Source: an uncultured Lachnospiraceae bacterium (GTDB lineage Bacteria > Bacillota > Clostridia > Lachnospirales > Lachnospiraceae). From it: a stretch of 32,750 nt of DNA. The notes beneath the pieces were generated by a model that made no database searches, was not told the DNA's origin, and worked only from the letters and a program-made list of their open reading frames with translations. The stretch is from contig CANAZK010000012.1 in assembly GCA_947366105.1 (NCBI GenBank), positions 1 through 32,750 of the forward strand, read 5' to 3'. Shown piece by piece: positions 18,364 to 27,259 of this stretch. The position numbers and the translations under genes were made by a program. The stretch's first letter is position 1. Every line of letters starts with the position of its first letter.

Positions 18364-19335
18364 TTATCCCATCACTTCTTCTATTACGCGCATTGCATTT
18401 CCCGACCATATTTTATCAATCTGTCCTTCCGAGAAGCCGTCCTTCTGAAGCTGGTGACAGAGAATATCCATCTTTTCGCTTTTATCTATCTCAAGAGTTC
18501 CGTCACTGTAGTCAAACCCGTCAAAATCTGTTCCGACAGCCACCGCGTCGATTCCGGCCATATTTACCATATGCTTTATATGCCTTGCCAAATCCTCCCT
18601 CATCGCAATCATATCTTCCCTGACAAATCTAGGATAGAAATTCACTCCCGCCACGCCGCCTTTTTCTCCCAGCGCCTTTAACATCTCATCCGTCAGGTTC
18701 CTCGGATGAGCGCAAAGACTCCTTGCATTAGAGTGGGAAGCAACAATCGGCGCTTTGCTGAAACGGACCGCATCCCAGAATCCTCCGTCCGACATATGCG
18801 CCACGTCCACAAGCATTCCCAGCTCATTCATCCTCTCTATTACCTCAAATCCAAATGCTTTCAAGCCTTTTTGCATAATCTCTGCGTCCGTGCTGTTGGG
18901 AAAGCCCATACAGTTTTCAAAATTCCACATCAATGTTACCAGCCTGATTCCTTCACGGTAAAGCTCATCAAGCTTATGGATATCATGATTGATAATTCCC
19001 CCTTCTTCCAACGTAAGAACAGCAGAAATTTTCCCTGTTTCCTTATTATGCAGAATATCCTGTGCATTTAACGCTAACGCCATCTCCTTGGAACAGGCTC
19101 CCACCTCTTCCTTTATTCGCCGTATCATGCACATAGCACGTTCATAAAGCCGTTCATATTTATCCTCGCCCTGAAACTGTTTCAAATATATAAAATTTGC
19201 AAAAAACTGTGCCATTGTTCCTGCTTTTTTCATTCCTTCCAAGTTTACGCTGAAGGGATTCTCCCTGAGACTTTCTCCATTTTTGCTGTCTAATATTTTT
19301 CCGGCGGTGTCACAATGCATATCAATTAAATTCAT
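18364..19335 (-). CDS. Membrane (renal-type) dipeptidase, peptidase M19
   Basis: MNLIDMHCDTAGKILD..., TLEEGGII, LVTLMWNFENCMG, MLVDVAHMSDGGFWDAVRFSKAPIVASHSNARSLCAHPRNLTDEML, VAVGTDFDGFD. Confidence 0.93.
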   Translation of the reverse strand: MNLIDMHCDTAGKILDSKNGESLRENPFSVNLEGMKKAGTMAQFFANFIYLKQFQGEDKYERLYERAMCMIRRIKEEVGACSKEMALALNAQDILHNKETGKISAVLTLEEGGIINHDIHKLDELYREGIRLVTLMWNFENCMGFPNSTDAEIMQKGLKAFGFEVIERMNELGMLVDVAHMSDGGFWDAVRFSKAPIVASHSNARSLCAHPRNLTDEMLKALGEKGGVAGVNFYPRFVREDMIAMREDLARHIKHMVNMAGIDAVAVGTDFDGFDYSDGTLEIDKSEKMDILCHQLQKDGFSEGQIDKIWSGNAMRVIEEVMG

Positions 19336-19400
19336 ATTTCCGTTCTCCTTGAATATTTTATAGTATTATAGTCTATTATATTGAAAAAAGGAATAATACT

Positions 19401-20096
19401 ATGAAGCCTAAAATCGGAATCGTAGTCTGCGGACTTTACGAAAACAAACAATTTGTTACCAATACTTATATACAGTCTGTCCGTTACGCCGGCGGACTGC
19501 CGTTTCTCATTCCACTTGTAAAATCCAATACCGTGATCCGCGATTATATACAGCTCTGCGACGGTTTCCTTTTCTGCGGAGGCGCTGATATTACTCCCCT
19601 TCTCTTCGGGCAGGAGCCGGTAAACGGAATCGGAGAAACTAATATCACATTAGATATCTTCCAGATCCGGCTGATGAAAAACGTTCTGCAGGCAAAGAAA
19701 CCCGTGCTTGCCATCTGCCGCGGCATACAGATTCTGAATGTGGCATGCGGCGGCACAATCTATCAGGATATCTCGTTAAAGCCCGGCGATACCCTGAACC
19801 ATATGCAGCGCTCCGACTCCCGGAAAGACATCAGTCACAAAGTAACGGTAAAACCCGGAACCATTCTGCATCAGATTGCCGGAAGCGTTCTTTACACGAA
19901 CAGTTTTCATCATCAGGTACTAGATATATTGGGAGACGGATTAATTGCGTCCGCCCATACTTCCGATGAAACCATTGAGGCTGTTGAAATGCCGGAACAG
20001 TCTTTTGTTGTCGGCGTGCAATGGCACCCTGAAGCAATGTACCGCACTTCCTCTACCATGCGTGAATTATTTTACAGATTTGTTCAGGCGGCATAA
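19401..20096 (+). CDS. Gamma-glutamyl-gamma-aminobutyrate hydrolase family protein (peptidase C26, class I GATase)
   Basis: MKPKIGIVVCGLYENKQFVTNTYIQSVRYAGGLPFLIPL...FCGGADITPLLFGQEP...KPVLAICRGIQILNVACGGTIYQDI...NSFHHQVLD...VVGVQWHPEAM. Confidence 0.93.
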   Translation: MKPKIGIVVCGLYENKQFVTNTYIQSVRYAGGLPFLIPLVKSNTVIRDYIQLCDGFLFCGGADITPLLFGQEPVNGIGETNITLDIFQIRLMKNVLQAKKPVLAICRGIQILNVACGGTIYQDISLKPGDTLNHMQRSDSRKDISHKVTVKPGTILHQIAGSVLYTNSFHHQVLDILGDGLIASAHTSDETIEAVEMPEQSFVVGVQWHPEAMYRTSSTMRELFYRFVQAA

Positions 20097-20127
20097 CTCT
20101 TTGGTTCTGCCGCCTGTTTCTTAATTC
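20085..20127 (+). terminator. Intrinsic terminator that includes the stop codon of the C26 hydrolase
   Basis: CAGGCGGCA (20085-20093) / TGCCGCCTG (20108-20116), then TTTCTTAATTCTT. The left arm encodes the last residues QAA. Confidence 0.7.
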
Positions 20128-20157
20128 TTCAGAATTGTCAAATATAAATTTATTTTT

Positions 20158-21126
20158 TTACTCAAACGGATACTTCACACCCCAGTCTGCTCTCAGCCTG
20201 TCCATCAGTTCCATCATAACGATCGTTTCTGCATGAGGCATCTCCTCACATTCCAGTTTGCCCTCGCGGATTGCTTTCATGGAGGCGCGCACCTGATACT
20301 CAAACCCGGTAATCTGCTCCGGAACTTTCATTTCTCTTACAAGCTTTCTGTCCTTGGTATATACCTTAATCATGCTGATATTATTAATATTTTCGGCAAT
20401 AATATAGCCCTTTGTTCCGTAAATGATTCCATACTGTTCTGTTCCGGCAAGCATTCCGCTGTGAGCCGTCGCCAGTACGCCGTTATCATATTTCAAAATA
20501 ACCACGTTCTGCTCATCGACTCCTGTTACTGTCTTCGTGCATGTGGAAATAACCTCTCTCACATCATTTCCGAGTATCATGCTGATAAATGTAAGAGGAT
20601 AAATTCCCACATCCAAAAGCGCGCCGCCTGCAAGTTCCGGCTTCTGAAGCCTTTCCACATTCTTAATATCGTATCCTAGATTTGCGGTGACAGACGTAAT
20701 CTCTCCAATCTCTCCCCCTTCAATAATTTCCTCCAGCATCCTCCTTGACGGCAGGTAACGGACCCATATTGCCTCTGTAATAAATACCTTCTTTTCCTCT
20801 GCGTATGTAATCAGTTCTCTTGCCTGGGCAGCATTAGCTGTAAATGCCTTCTCACACAACACCGGTTTCCCATGGGCAATACAAAGCTTTGCATGTTCAA
20901 AATGATGGGAATGCGGCGTAGCTATATAAACCAGTTCTACATCAGGGTCGCTTACAAGTTCCTCATAAGAACCGTATGCCTTTTGAATCCCGAACTCTTC
21001 CGCGAATTTTTCTGCCTTTTCTTTTCCTCTTGAAGCAACTGCAAAACAGACGGCATCATCCATGCGGTTCAATGTTCTTGCCATATTACGCGCGATATTT
21101 CCAGCTCCTAAAATTCCAATGTTCAT
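20158..21126 (-). CDS. Gfo/Idh/MocA family oxidoreductase
   Basis: MNIGILGAGNIARNMARTLNRMDDAVCFAVASRGKEKAEKFAEEFGIQKAYGSYEELVSDPDVELVYIATPHSHHFEHAKLCIAHGKPVLCEKAFTANAAQARELI. RBS TTAGGAGGACGAAT precedes ATG 21126; the track ORF starts at 21195. Confidence 0.93.
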   Translation of the reverse strand: MNIGILGAGNIARNMARTLNRMDDAVCFAVASRGKEKAEKFAEEFGIQKAYGSYEELVSDPDVELVYIATPHSHHFEHAKLCIAHGKPVLCEKAFTANAAQARELITYAEEKKVFITEAIWVRYLPSRRMLEEIIEGGEIGEITSVTANLGYDIKNVERLQKPELAGGALLDVGIYPLTFISMILGNDVREVISTCTKTVTGVDEQNVVILKYDNGVLATAHSGMLAGTEQYGIIYGTKGYIIAENINNISMIKVYTKDRKLVREMKVPEQITGFEYQVRASMKAIREGKLECEEMPHAETIVMMELMDRLRADWGVKYPFE

Positions 21127-21239
21127 ATTCGTCCTCCTAATTTTTCTATTACAATGTTCTATTATTATAGCATATCTTTTCACATTTTCAGCCATACTAA
21201 CCGTGTAAAATAAAATTTTATTTTAAGGAGGAAATTATC

Positions 21240-21422
21240 ATGGCTGATATTTCTATTTTGGACTTACAGAATCTTCGTCACTTAATTGGCGGTTATTCCA
21301 CAACACACTGTAAAATGACAGACTACGCGTCCCAGGCTCAGGATCCTGAGATTAAACAGCTGTTTCAGGACAGTGCAGACTGTGCAATGAAAAACAAGCA
21401 GGAATTAATGAAATTCTTATAG
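21240..21422 (+). CDS. Small CotF-like spore-coat-associated protein
   Basis: 60 aa MADISILDLQNLRHLIGGYSTTHCKMTDYASQAQDPEIKQLFQDSADCAMKNKQELMKFL. RBS AAGGAGG. Sits 12 nt upstream of a CotF-family gene. Confidence 0.7.
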   Translation: MADISILDLQNLRHLIGGYSTTHCKMTDYASQAQDPEIKQLFQDSADCAMKNKQELMKFL

Positions 21423-21434
21423 GAGGAGCAGATT

Positions 21435-21692
21435 ATGGACGAAAAGACAATGGTATCAGACGCACTCGTAGGTGTAAACGGTGAGTTAAAAATGTTTGGG
21501 GATATGATTCCACAGACAGAAAACAAAGAGTTAAAACAATGCTTAAAGCAAATCCGTAACAGTTGTGAAATGTCACAGGAAAAACTCTATCATATCGCAC
21601 GTGAAAAGAGCTATTATGTTCCTGCAGCTAAAGCAACCGAGGAAGAAAAGCAGCATGTAAAATCCATCTTATCCCAGGGAACAATGAGATAA
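21435..21692 (+). CDS. CotF-family spore coat protein
   Basis: 85 aa MDEKTMVSDALVGVNGELKMFGDMIPQTENKELKQCLKQIRNSCEMSQEKLYHIAREKSYYVPAAKATEEEKQHVKSIL, typical of CotF domains. RBS AGGAGGAG. Confidence 0.8.
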   Translation: MDEKTMVSDALVGVNGELKMFGDMIPQTENKELKQCLKQIRNSCEMSQEKLYHIAREKSYYVPAAKATEEEKQHVKSILSQGTMR

Positions 21693-21711
21693 ATGTATAA
21701 ACTCTAAACAG

Positions 21712-21808
21712 ACGGCATAGGCCTCACAATTTCAGCAACAGTAAAGCCACAAGACATACTTTGCAAACAGCAGTGGCTAAACTGTTGCAAATTGTGGGCT
21801 TTTGCCGT
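21712..21808. repeat. Long imperfect inverted repeat / extended hairpin between the spore-coat genes and the ABC-F gene
   Basis: ACGGCATAGGCCTCACAATTTCAGCAACAGTAAAGCCAC (21712-21750) against GTGGCTAAACTGTTGCAAATTGTGGGCTTTTGCCGT (21773-21808). About 32 of 36-39 positions pair; central loop of 22 nt. Confidence 0.8.
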
Positions 21809-21816
21809 TATTTTCA

Positions 21817-21846
21817 TTGATTTTCCAGTCTCCGCTGTGATATAGT
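21817..21846 (+). promoter_or_regulatory. Candidate promoter for the ABC-F gene (TTGATT-N18-TATAGT)
   Basis: TTGATT 21817-21822, 18-bp spacer, TATAGT 21841-21846. The leader contains a small hairpin, GTCTG-ACGTG-CAGAC. Confidence 0.4.
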
Positions 21847-21908
21847 AGTCAGGAACGTCTGACGTGCAGACATACAAATGATTTTATTATACAAGGAGAT
21901 TTACATAA

Positions 21909-23465
21909 ATGAGTATTTTAAATGTTGAACACTTATCACACGGCTTCGGTGACCGAGCCATCTTCAACGATGTTTCCTTCCGTCTTTTAAAAGGAGAACA
22001 TATCGGACTTGTAGGCGCAAACGGAGAAGGAAAGTCCACTTTCTTAAATATCGTTACCGGAAAACTTCAGCCAGATGAAGGTAAGATTGAATGGGCAAAA
22101 AATGTCCGCACAGGCTACCTTGACCAGCATACAGTTCTCGAAAAAGGCATGACTGTCCGCGATGTATTAAAATCCGCTTTTGCCTATTTATTTGAAATGG
22201 AAGAAAAAATGAATGAAATCTGTGACGCTCTCGGGTCCGCGGATGAACATGAAATGGAAGCTCTAATGGAGGAACTTGCCGTCATTCAGGACACACTTAC
22301 GCTTCATGATTTCTATATTATTGACGCCAAAGTGGAAGAAGTCGCCCGTGCACTCGGACTTTTGGATATCGGACTTGACCGTGATGTGACAGACTTAAGC
22401 GGCGGACAAAGGACTAAAGTCCTGCTCGCCAAGCTTCTATTGGAAAAACCTGACATTCTGCTTCTCGACGAGCCGACCAATTACCTTGATGAAGAACATA
22501 TTGTATGGCTCAAACGCTATTTAATTGACTATGAAAATGCTTTTATCCTGATATCACATGATATCCCGTTTTTAAATGACGTAATCAATATTATTTATCA
22601 CATGGAAAATCAGGAACTGACCCGCTATGTAGGCGATTACGACCATTTCCAAACAGTTTACAAAGTCAAAAAAGCCCAGTTAGAAGCCGCATATAAACGA
22701 CAGCAGCAGGAAATCAGCGAGTTAAAAGATTTTGTCGCCAGAAATAAAGCACGTGTTTCCACACGAAATATGGCAATGTCCCGTCAGAAAAAACTGGACA
22801 AAATGGATATGATTGAACTGGCAGCAGAAAAGCCAAAACCAGAATTCAACTTCAAAACAGGACGCACGCCGGGCAGATACATATTTGAAACAAAAGACCT
22901 TGTAATCGGCTATGACGAACCATTGTCCAAACCGATTTCGCTTTCCATGGAACGAGGACATAAAATCGCCCTTACCGGCGCAAACGGCATCGGAAAAACA
23001 ACTTTATTAAAAAGCATTCTCGGACTGATCCCGTCGCTGAAAGGTTCTGTGGAACTTGGCGAAAATTTGCTCATCGGATATTTTGAACAGGAATCCGCTC
23101 CTGATAATAAGACCACATGTATAGAAGAAATTTGGAAAGAATTTCCATCATACACACAATATGAGGTTCGCTCCGCTCTCGCCAAATGCGGACTTACAAC
23201 GAAACACATCGAAAGCCAGGTACGCGTGCTAAGCGGCGGAGAACAGGCAAAAGTAAGACTCTGCAAACTCATAAACCGCGAAACAAATATCCTGCTCCTT
23301 GACGAACCGACAAACCATTTGGATACAGATGCAAAAGAAGAACTGAAACGCGCCCTGCGCGAATACCGCGGCAGCCTTCTTCTCATCTGCCATGAGCCGG
23401 AATTCTACCGCGATGTCGTAAACGAAGTGTGGGATTGCGCAAAATGGACTACGAAAGCTCTGTAA
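21909..23465 (+). CDS. ABC-F family ATP-binding cassette protein (tandem NBDs, no TM domain)
   Basis: 518 aa. Two Walker A motifs (GLVGANGEGKST, ALTGANGIGKTT), two signature motifs (LSGGQRTKV, LSGGEQAKV), and two LLDEPTN motifs. Confidence 0.95.
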   Translation: MSILNVEHLSHGFGDRAIFNDVSFRLLKGEHIGLVGANGEGKSTFLNIVTGKLQPDEGKIEWAKNVRTGYLDQHTVLEKGMTVRDVLKSAFAYLFEMEEKMNEICDALGSADEHEMEALMEELAVIQDTLTLHDFYIIDAKVEEVARALGLLDIGLDRDVTDLSGGQRTKVLLAKLLLEKPDILLLDEPTNYLDEEHIVWLKRYLIDYENAFILISHDIPFLNDVINIIYHMENQELTRYVGDYDHFQTVYKVKKAQLEAAYKRQQQEISELKDFVARNKARVSTRNMAMSRQKKLDKMDMIELAAEKPKPEFNFKTGRTPGRYIFETKDLVIGYDEPLSKPISLSMERGHKIALTGANGIGKTTLLKSILGLIPSLKGSVELGENLLIGYFEQESAPDNKTTCIEEIWKEFPSYTQYEVRSALAKCGLTTKHIESQVRVLSGGEQAKVRLCKLINRETNILLLDEPTNHLDTDAKEELKRALREYRGSLLLICHEPEFYRDVVNEVWDCAKWTTKAL

Positions 23466-23469
23466 AATA

Positions 23470-23540
23470 TGTGAAAAAACTGTGAAAGGGGACGTAGCAC
23501 TTTGTAAGTTTGCTACGTCCCCTTTCACAGTTTTTTCACA
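23470..23540. repeat. Palindromic element copy A: 30-bp perfect inverted repeat with core GGGGACGTAG-N15-CTACGTCCCC; likely bidirectional terminator
   Basis: TGTGAAAAAACTGTGAAAGGGGACGTAGCA (23470-23499), 11-nt loop, TGCTACGTCCCCTTTCACAGTTTTTTCACA (23511-23540), perfectly complementary. Core 23488-23522 is shared with copy B. Confidence 0.92.
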
Positions 23541-24001
23541 ATTTCTTTTCCGTCCAACTCGCACCGAATCAGCTCGTCTCCACGATATTGAAGTTTCATT
23601 GAGAAAAATGGAGCTTCTTTTTTTAGCAAATCAAAAAAAATCCGATCCCCTGTCCATAGATTCAAATTATCTATCTCGTCCTTCGAAACCCATTCTAATG
23701 TCCCTTCATTACAGTCAATAAGTTCTCCTTCAAAACCATCTGCTGTGTAAAGGCAGATATACTCTGACTCATTATCATTAAAATTAAATGTGAGTATCCC
23801 ACGAAACCGGTATGACGTCAACGTCAAACCGGTTTCTTCTTTTACTTCACGGAGCAGGCAGTCCTCCGGGCTTTCGCCCTCCTCGAAATGTCCGCCTACA
23901 CCAATCCATTTATCTTTATTCACATCATTTTTCTTGCTCACTCTGTGAAGCATTAAATATTTGCCGTCCTTCTCGATATAGCATAATGTTGTTAATTCCA
24001 A
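23525..24001 (-). CDS. NUDIX hydrolase (8-oxo-dGTP diphosphatase-like)
   Basis: 158 aa with NUDIX box GGHFEEGESPEDCLLREVKEETGL. The stop codon and last four codons lie inside palindrome A. Confidence 0.93.
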   Translation of the reverse strand: MELTTLCYIEKDGKYLMLHRVSKKNDVNKDKWIGVGGHFEEGESPEDCLLREVKEETGLTLTSYRFRGILTFNFNDNESEYICLYTADGFEGELIDCNEGTLEWVSKDEIDNLNLWTGDRIFFDLLKKEAPFFSMKLQYRGDELIRCELDGKEIVKKL

Positions 24002-24519
24002 GTCTTTTCTTCTCCTTCTTTTTTCCTGCGAAGCATTACTACACCTGCAATCACAATGCAGACACCGATTGTTCCCCCAAATACAAGTGAAGATACACTA
24101 TAAAATATATCATACAAAAATCCCGGTATAATATTCCAAAATACTGCTGTAATCTCCCGCACGATAACGCACACTCCAACAAAAATAATTACTCCCGCAA
24201 TAATTGCCCGGTATCTATCCAACAATTCTTCCTTGTTTTTCAAAATAAAGTCCAAGTTGAATAAATATTTGTCCTCTTCTGCCTGAAAATCTTCTTCTGA
24301 CATATTCTTCAAATTATGTGTGTGGAAGAAGCTGTAAAACCATACAATCGGTAAAAGTGTGGCAATCCATTCCATCCTAAGAAACGCCGTCAATGCTACA
24401 ATTCCCCAAAAGGCTGCCATAATGCTGATTCCCTGCTTTTCAAATCCCATATTGAGCTGTCCCGCCCCCGGAATCAACGAACATATAAAATTAATAAATC
24501 CTTTCTTTTGCTTTTTCAT
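23992..24519 (-). CDS. Small membrane protein of unknown function (multi-TM, TM2-like N-terminus)
   Basis: MKKQKKGFINFICSLIPGAGQLNMGFEKQGISIMAAFWGIVALTAFL..., several TM helices. Overlaps the NUDIX gene start by 10 nt. The track ORF starts at 24537. Confidence 0.7.
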   Translation of the reverse strand: MKKQKKGFINFICSLIPGAGQLNMGFEKQGISIMAAFWGIVALTAFLRMEWIATLLPIVWFYSFFHTHNLKNMSEEDFQAEEDKYLFNLDFILKNKEELLDRYRAIIAGVIIFVGVCVIVREITAVFWNIIPGFLYDIFYSVSSLVFGGTIGVCIVIAGVVMLRRKKEGEEKTWN

Positions 24520-24615
24520 TCCGATTCCTCCAATCAATTCTCTTTTTATTGATTACAGTATAGCGATAAATAATTAGGATTCCTTGCAAAATTTTTTAAG
24601 ATTTGCTTAAGATTA

Positions 24616-25836
24616 CTATTTTATCTCCAGCTTCTCCTGCACAACCACGCAGCCCGCAAGATCGCCGATTACATTTACGCAGGTAGCCCCCATATCGCAG
24701 AGCGTATTAATACTGATATAAACACCCATGACGCCTGCCGGAAGTCCCGCCATTGCAGCAAGCGCCGCAAATGATGCAATCGCACCTCCCGGAATTCCCG
24801 GTGTCCCCACTGACAGAAGTACATTCGCCAAAAGCATTACTACCATAAGAGAAATACTTACATTGATTTCACACACATTTGCAAAGAACATAATCATAAA
24901 TGACATGAGAATCGAAACTGCGTCCATATTCACTATCGCTCCAAGCGGAATCACGATACTGCTTACTTTATTAGATACACCAAGCTCTTCTTCTACACAC
25001 CGCTTACTAATCGGAATTGTCGCCGAACTTGAACAGGTTCCGAATGCATTAAGCGCCGCCGGCATGATGGACTTGAAGAATTTGAACACACTGGTTTTTC
25101 CCATAAATTTAACTGCAAGCCCGTATACAATAAATGCAAATCCAAAGAATGCCACATACAAAATCGCAAGCTGTGTTGCCAGCGAAACGATTGTGGACGT
25201 TCCGTTTGCTTCTACCACCGGTACGATTGTACAAAATACACCAATCGGTGTAAAGTACATTACAATACTGATAACGCGCAGACACACTTCATTCAAGGAA
25301 TCAATTACTTTCAAAAGCGCCTCGCCCTTCTCGCCGACTGCAATTAAAGTAAATCCTACAATCATGGCAAACACAAGCACCTGAAGCATATTTCCCTCTG
25401 CAAATGCCTTTATGGGATTTGCCGGAATCAGACCTTTTAATGTATCAAGAATTCCGGTGAATTCTGAAGCTTGAATATCAGATGCCGCCATCTCGAACTT
25501 CACACCTTTCCCAAGTCCCATTATACGCGGAATAATCAGTCCTCCAAAACTCGCAATCCCTGTCGTCACAATGAAAAACAGCATTGCCCCGCCGGTAATT
25601 TTACCTGTTGTTCTCATATTACCGATACTTGCAGTTCCCATGACAATGGAACAAAATACCATTGGGAAAATCATCATGTTCAATGCATTCATATAAATGC
25701 CGCCAATTAAATCCGTCACTGTAAGAACCGGCGTAAATCTGTCTGCAAGAAAAAGTCCCGTCAAAATACCGAAAACGAGTCCGGTAAAAATTGCAGACGT
25801 AATATGTTTCTTGTACCACTCATAAAAATTTCTCAT
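24616..25836 (-). CDS. Dicarboxylate/amino acid:cation symporter (DAACS/SDF family)
   Basis: 406 aa ...NAFGTCSSSATIPISKRCVEEELGVSNKVSSIVIPLGAIVNMDAVSILMSFMIMFFANV...GTPGIPGGAIASFAALAAMAGLP, with conserved serine-rich and TPGIPGG motifs. Confidence 0.93.
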   Translation of the reverse strand: MRNFYEWYKKHITSAIFTGLVFGILTGLFLADRFTPVLTVTDLIGGIYMNALNMMIFPMVFCSIVMGTASIGNMRTTGKITGGAMLFFIVTTGIASFGGLIIPRIMGLGKGVKFEMAASDIQASEFTGILDTLKGLIPANPIKAFAEGNMLQVLVFAMIVGFTLIAVGEKGEALLKVIDSLNEVCLRVISIVMYFTPIGVFCTIVPVVEANGTSTIVSLATQLAILYVAFFGFAFIVYGLAVKFMGKTSVFKFFKSIMPAALNAFGTCSSSATIPISKRCVEEELGVSNKVSSIVIPLGAIVNMDAVSILMSFMIMFFANVCEINVSISLMVVMLLANVLLSVGTPGIPGGAIASFAALAAMAGLPAGVMGVYISINTLCDMGATCVNVIGDLAGCVVVQEKLEIK

Positions 25837-25884
25837 TTGTCTCTCTCCTTAAGATATATTTTATCAACTTATACTCTGCTTTCA

Positions 25885-26412
25885 TCAGCCTTTCAACTCC
25901 ACCCGCATTAAGTCCCTGTGAGGATTAGGTTTTGCAAGTCCGATATATGCGGTCTCGCCTTCAAATGCTCCGAAGCTTTCCTGAAGTATCTGAAATGCCG
26001 TAAGCATCTGCTCCTTCGACAACGTCTTTCCAACCGTGGTGTGCGGAACCCATTGCAGCGGCCTATAAAACCTGTTGACCTCTGCCCCCTCGATGCCTGA
26101 AAGACAACCGTTAATCTCACAGGACAGCCCGTGCAGATACTTATTTAGAACGGGCATAATATAAATCACATACGGAAGAAACGTTCCTACTGAACACCAT
26201 GTAACAGAACCTCTTTCTAATTCCGCAAATTTCCTCTCCAAAATCTGTATAACCCTTTTTTCATCCCGTGTTTCAAATGCTGAAACAGTGATATGCGGCG
26301 GAACATTTCCGTGCGTCATAAATGTGTTCCTCGTCTTTTCTGCCACCGCATTAATATATCGTTGTATTCTTTTATTCGTTTCATCATCAAAATAAACTGA
26401 TACCAAATACAT
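25885..26412 (-). CDS. 2'-5' RNA ligase / 2H phosphoesterase family protein
   Basis: 175 aa with two HxT/S-like motifs: PPHITVSAF and WVPHTTVGKTL. Confidence 0.8.
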   Translation of the reverse strand: MYLVSVYFDDETNKRIQRYINAVAEKTRNTFMTHGNVPPHITVSAFETRDEKRVIQILERKFAELERGSVTWCSVGTFLPYVIYIMPVLNKYLHGLSCEINGCLSGIEGAEVNRFYRPLQWVPHTTVGKTLSKEQMLTAFQILQESFGAFEGETAYIGLAKPNPHRDLMRVELKG

Positions 26413-26503
26413 AAACTATTCCGCCTTTATTTCACCTATCTATCTTCCCACTAACTATATGCATAATATTATAGCCGAAAAAACAAAATTTACCAATTCC
26501 CAA

Positions 26504-26532
26504 TTGCAAACTTTTTGCCCAAAGAGTATAAT
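26504..26532 (+). promoter_or_regulatory. Candidate promoter TTGCAA-N17-TATAAT for the YczE-like gene
   Basis: TTGCAA 26504-26509, 17-bp spacer, TATAAT 26527-26532; about 38 nt upstream of the ATG. Confidence 0.7.
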
Positions 26533-26570
26533 GCCTTTAGACTTAAAAAGAATAAAGGAATTTAAAAATC

Positions 26571-27215
26571 ATGAATTTAAAAATTAATTTGCGACAAATT
26601 GCATTACTGATTTTCGGACTGTCTGTTGCACATTTGGGTGTAACCTTTTTCATACAGTCCGACTTGGGAGCCGATCCGTTCAACGTGCTTGTCCAAGGAA
26701 TTTTCAGAAGTCTCCCTCTGCCGGATGCATTTCAGTGGAGCCACGGAAGAACACACATTATGATATCACTTATTATCATACTTGCACTGTTGATAATCGA
26801 CAGAAGCTACATAAAAATCGGAACCGTTATCTGTATGATACTTGGCGGACCAATTATTGACATATTCACACTGCTTCTTGGGGATTTCCTCAACAGCGTA
26901 CTTTCAATGCCTTTACGCGTACTCATGCTGGTTGCAGGGTGCATCATCTTAGCGCTGGGCATGACTATCGTTATTAAATCCGAAGCCGGAACCGGTCCTA
27001 ATGACCTTGTTGCAATTGTGATAAGCGACAAGTCAAAAAAAGCCTTTGGCATTATCCGTATTCTTACAGACGTCTGTTTTGTGGCAGTCGGTTTTATACT
27101 TGGCGGCACCTTTGGAGCTGGAACCATTGTCTGCGCATTTATCGTTGGACCTGTGGCGCAGATTTTCATGCCGTATGCAGAAAAATTCTGTAAATGGGGC
27201 ATGGGAAATAAATAG
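26571..27215 (+). CDS. YczE/YyaS/YitT-family membrane protein
   Basis: 214 aa ...VAHLGVTFFIQSDLGADPFNVLVQGI...GMTIVIKSEAGTGPNDLVAIVISDK...LGGTFGAGTIVCAFIVGPVAQIFMPYAEK. Confidence 0.88.
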   Translation: MNLKINLRQIALLIFGLSVAHLGVTFFIQSDLGADPFNVLVQGIFRSLPLPDAFQWSHGRTHIMISLIIILALLIIDRSYIKIGTVICMILGGPIIDIFTLLLGDFLNSVLSMPLRVLMLVAGCIILALGMTIVIKSEAGTGPNDLVAIVISDKSKKAFGIIRILTDVCFVAVGFILGGTFGAGTIVCAFIVGPVAQIFMPYAEKFCKWGMGNK

Positions 27216-27259
27216 CATTCTTTCACTGCCTGTTTCCAGTGTCGCCTTCCCCGCCCTTA

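Noticed and set aside
21878-21928. Possible short uORF (MILLYKEIYINEYFKC) overlapping the ABC-F start
   Set aside because: No Shine-Dalgarno of its own, no resistance-type leader peptide features, and out of frame; likely incidental.
24728-25384. 218-aa plus-strand ORF
   Set aside because: Antisense to the symporter gene; no recognisable domain or RBS.
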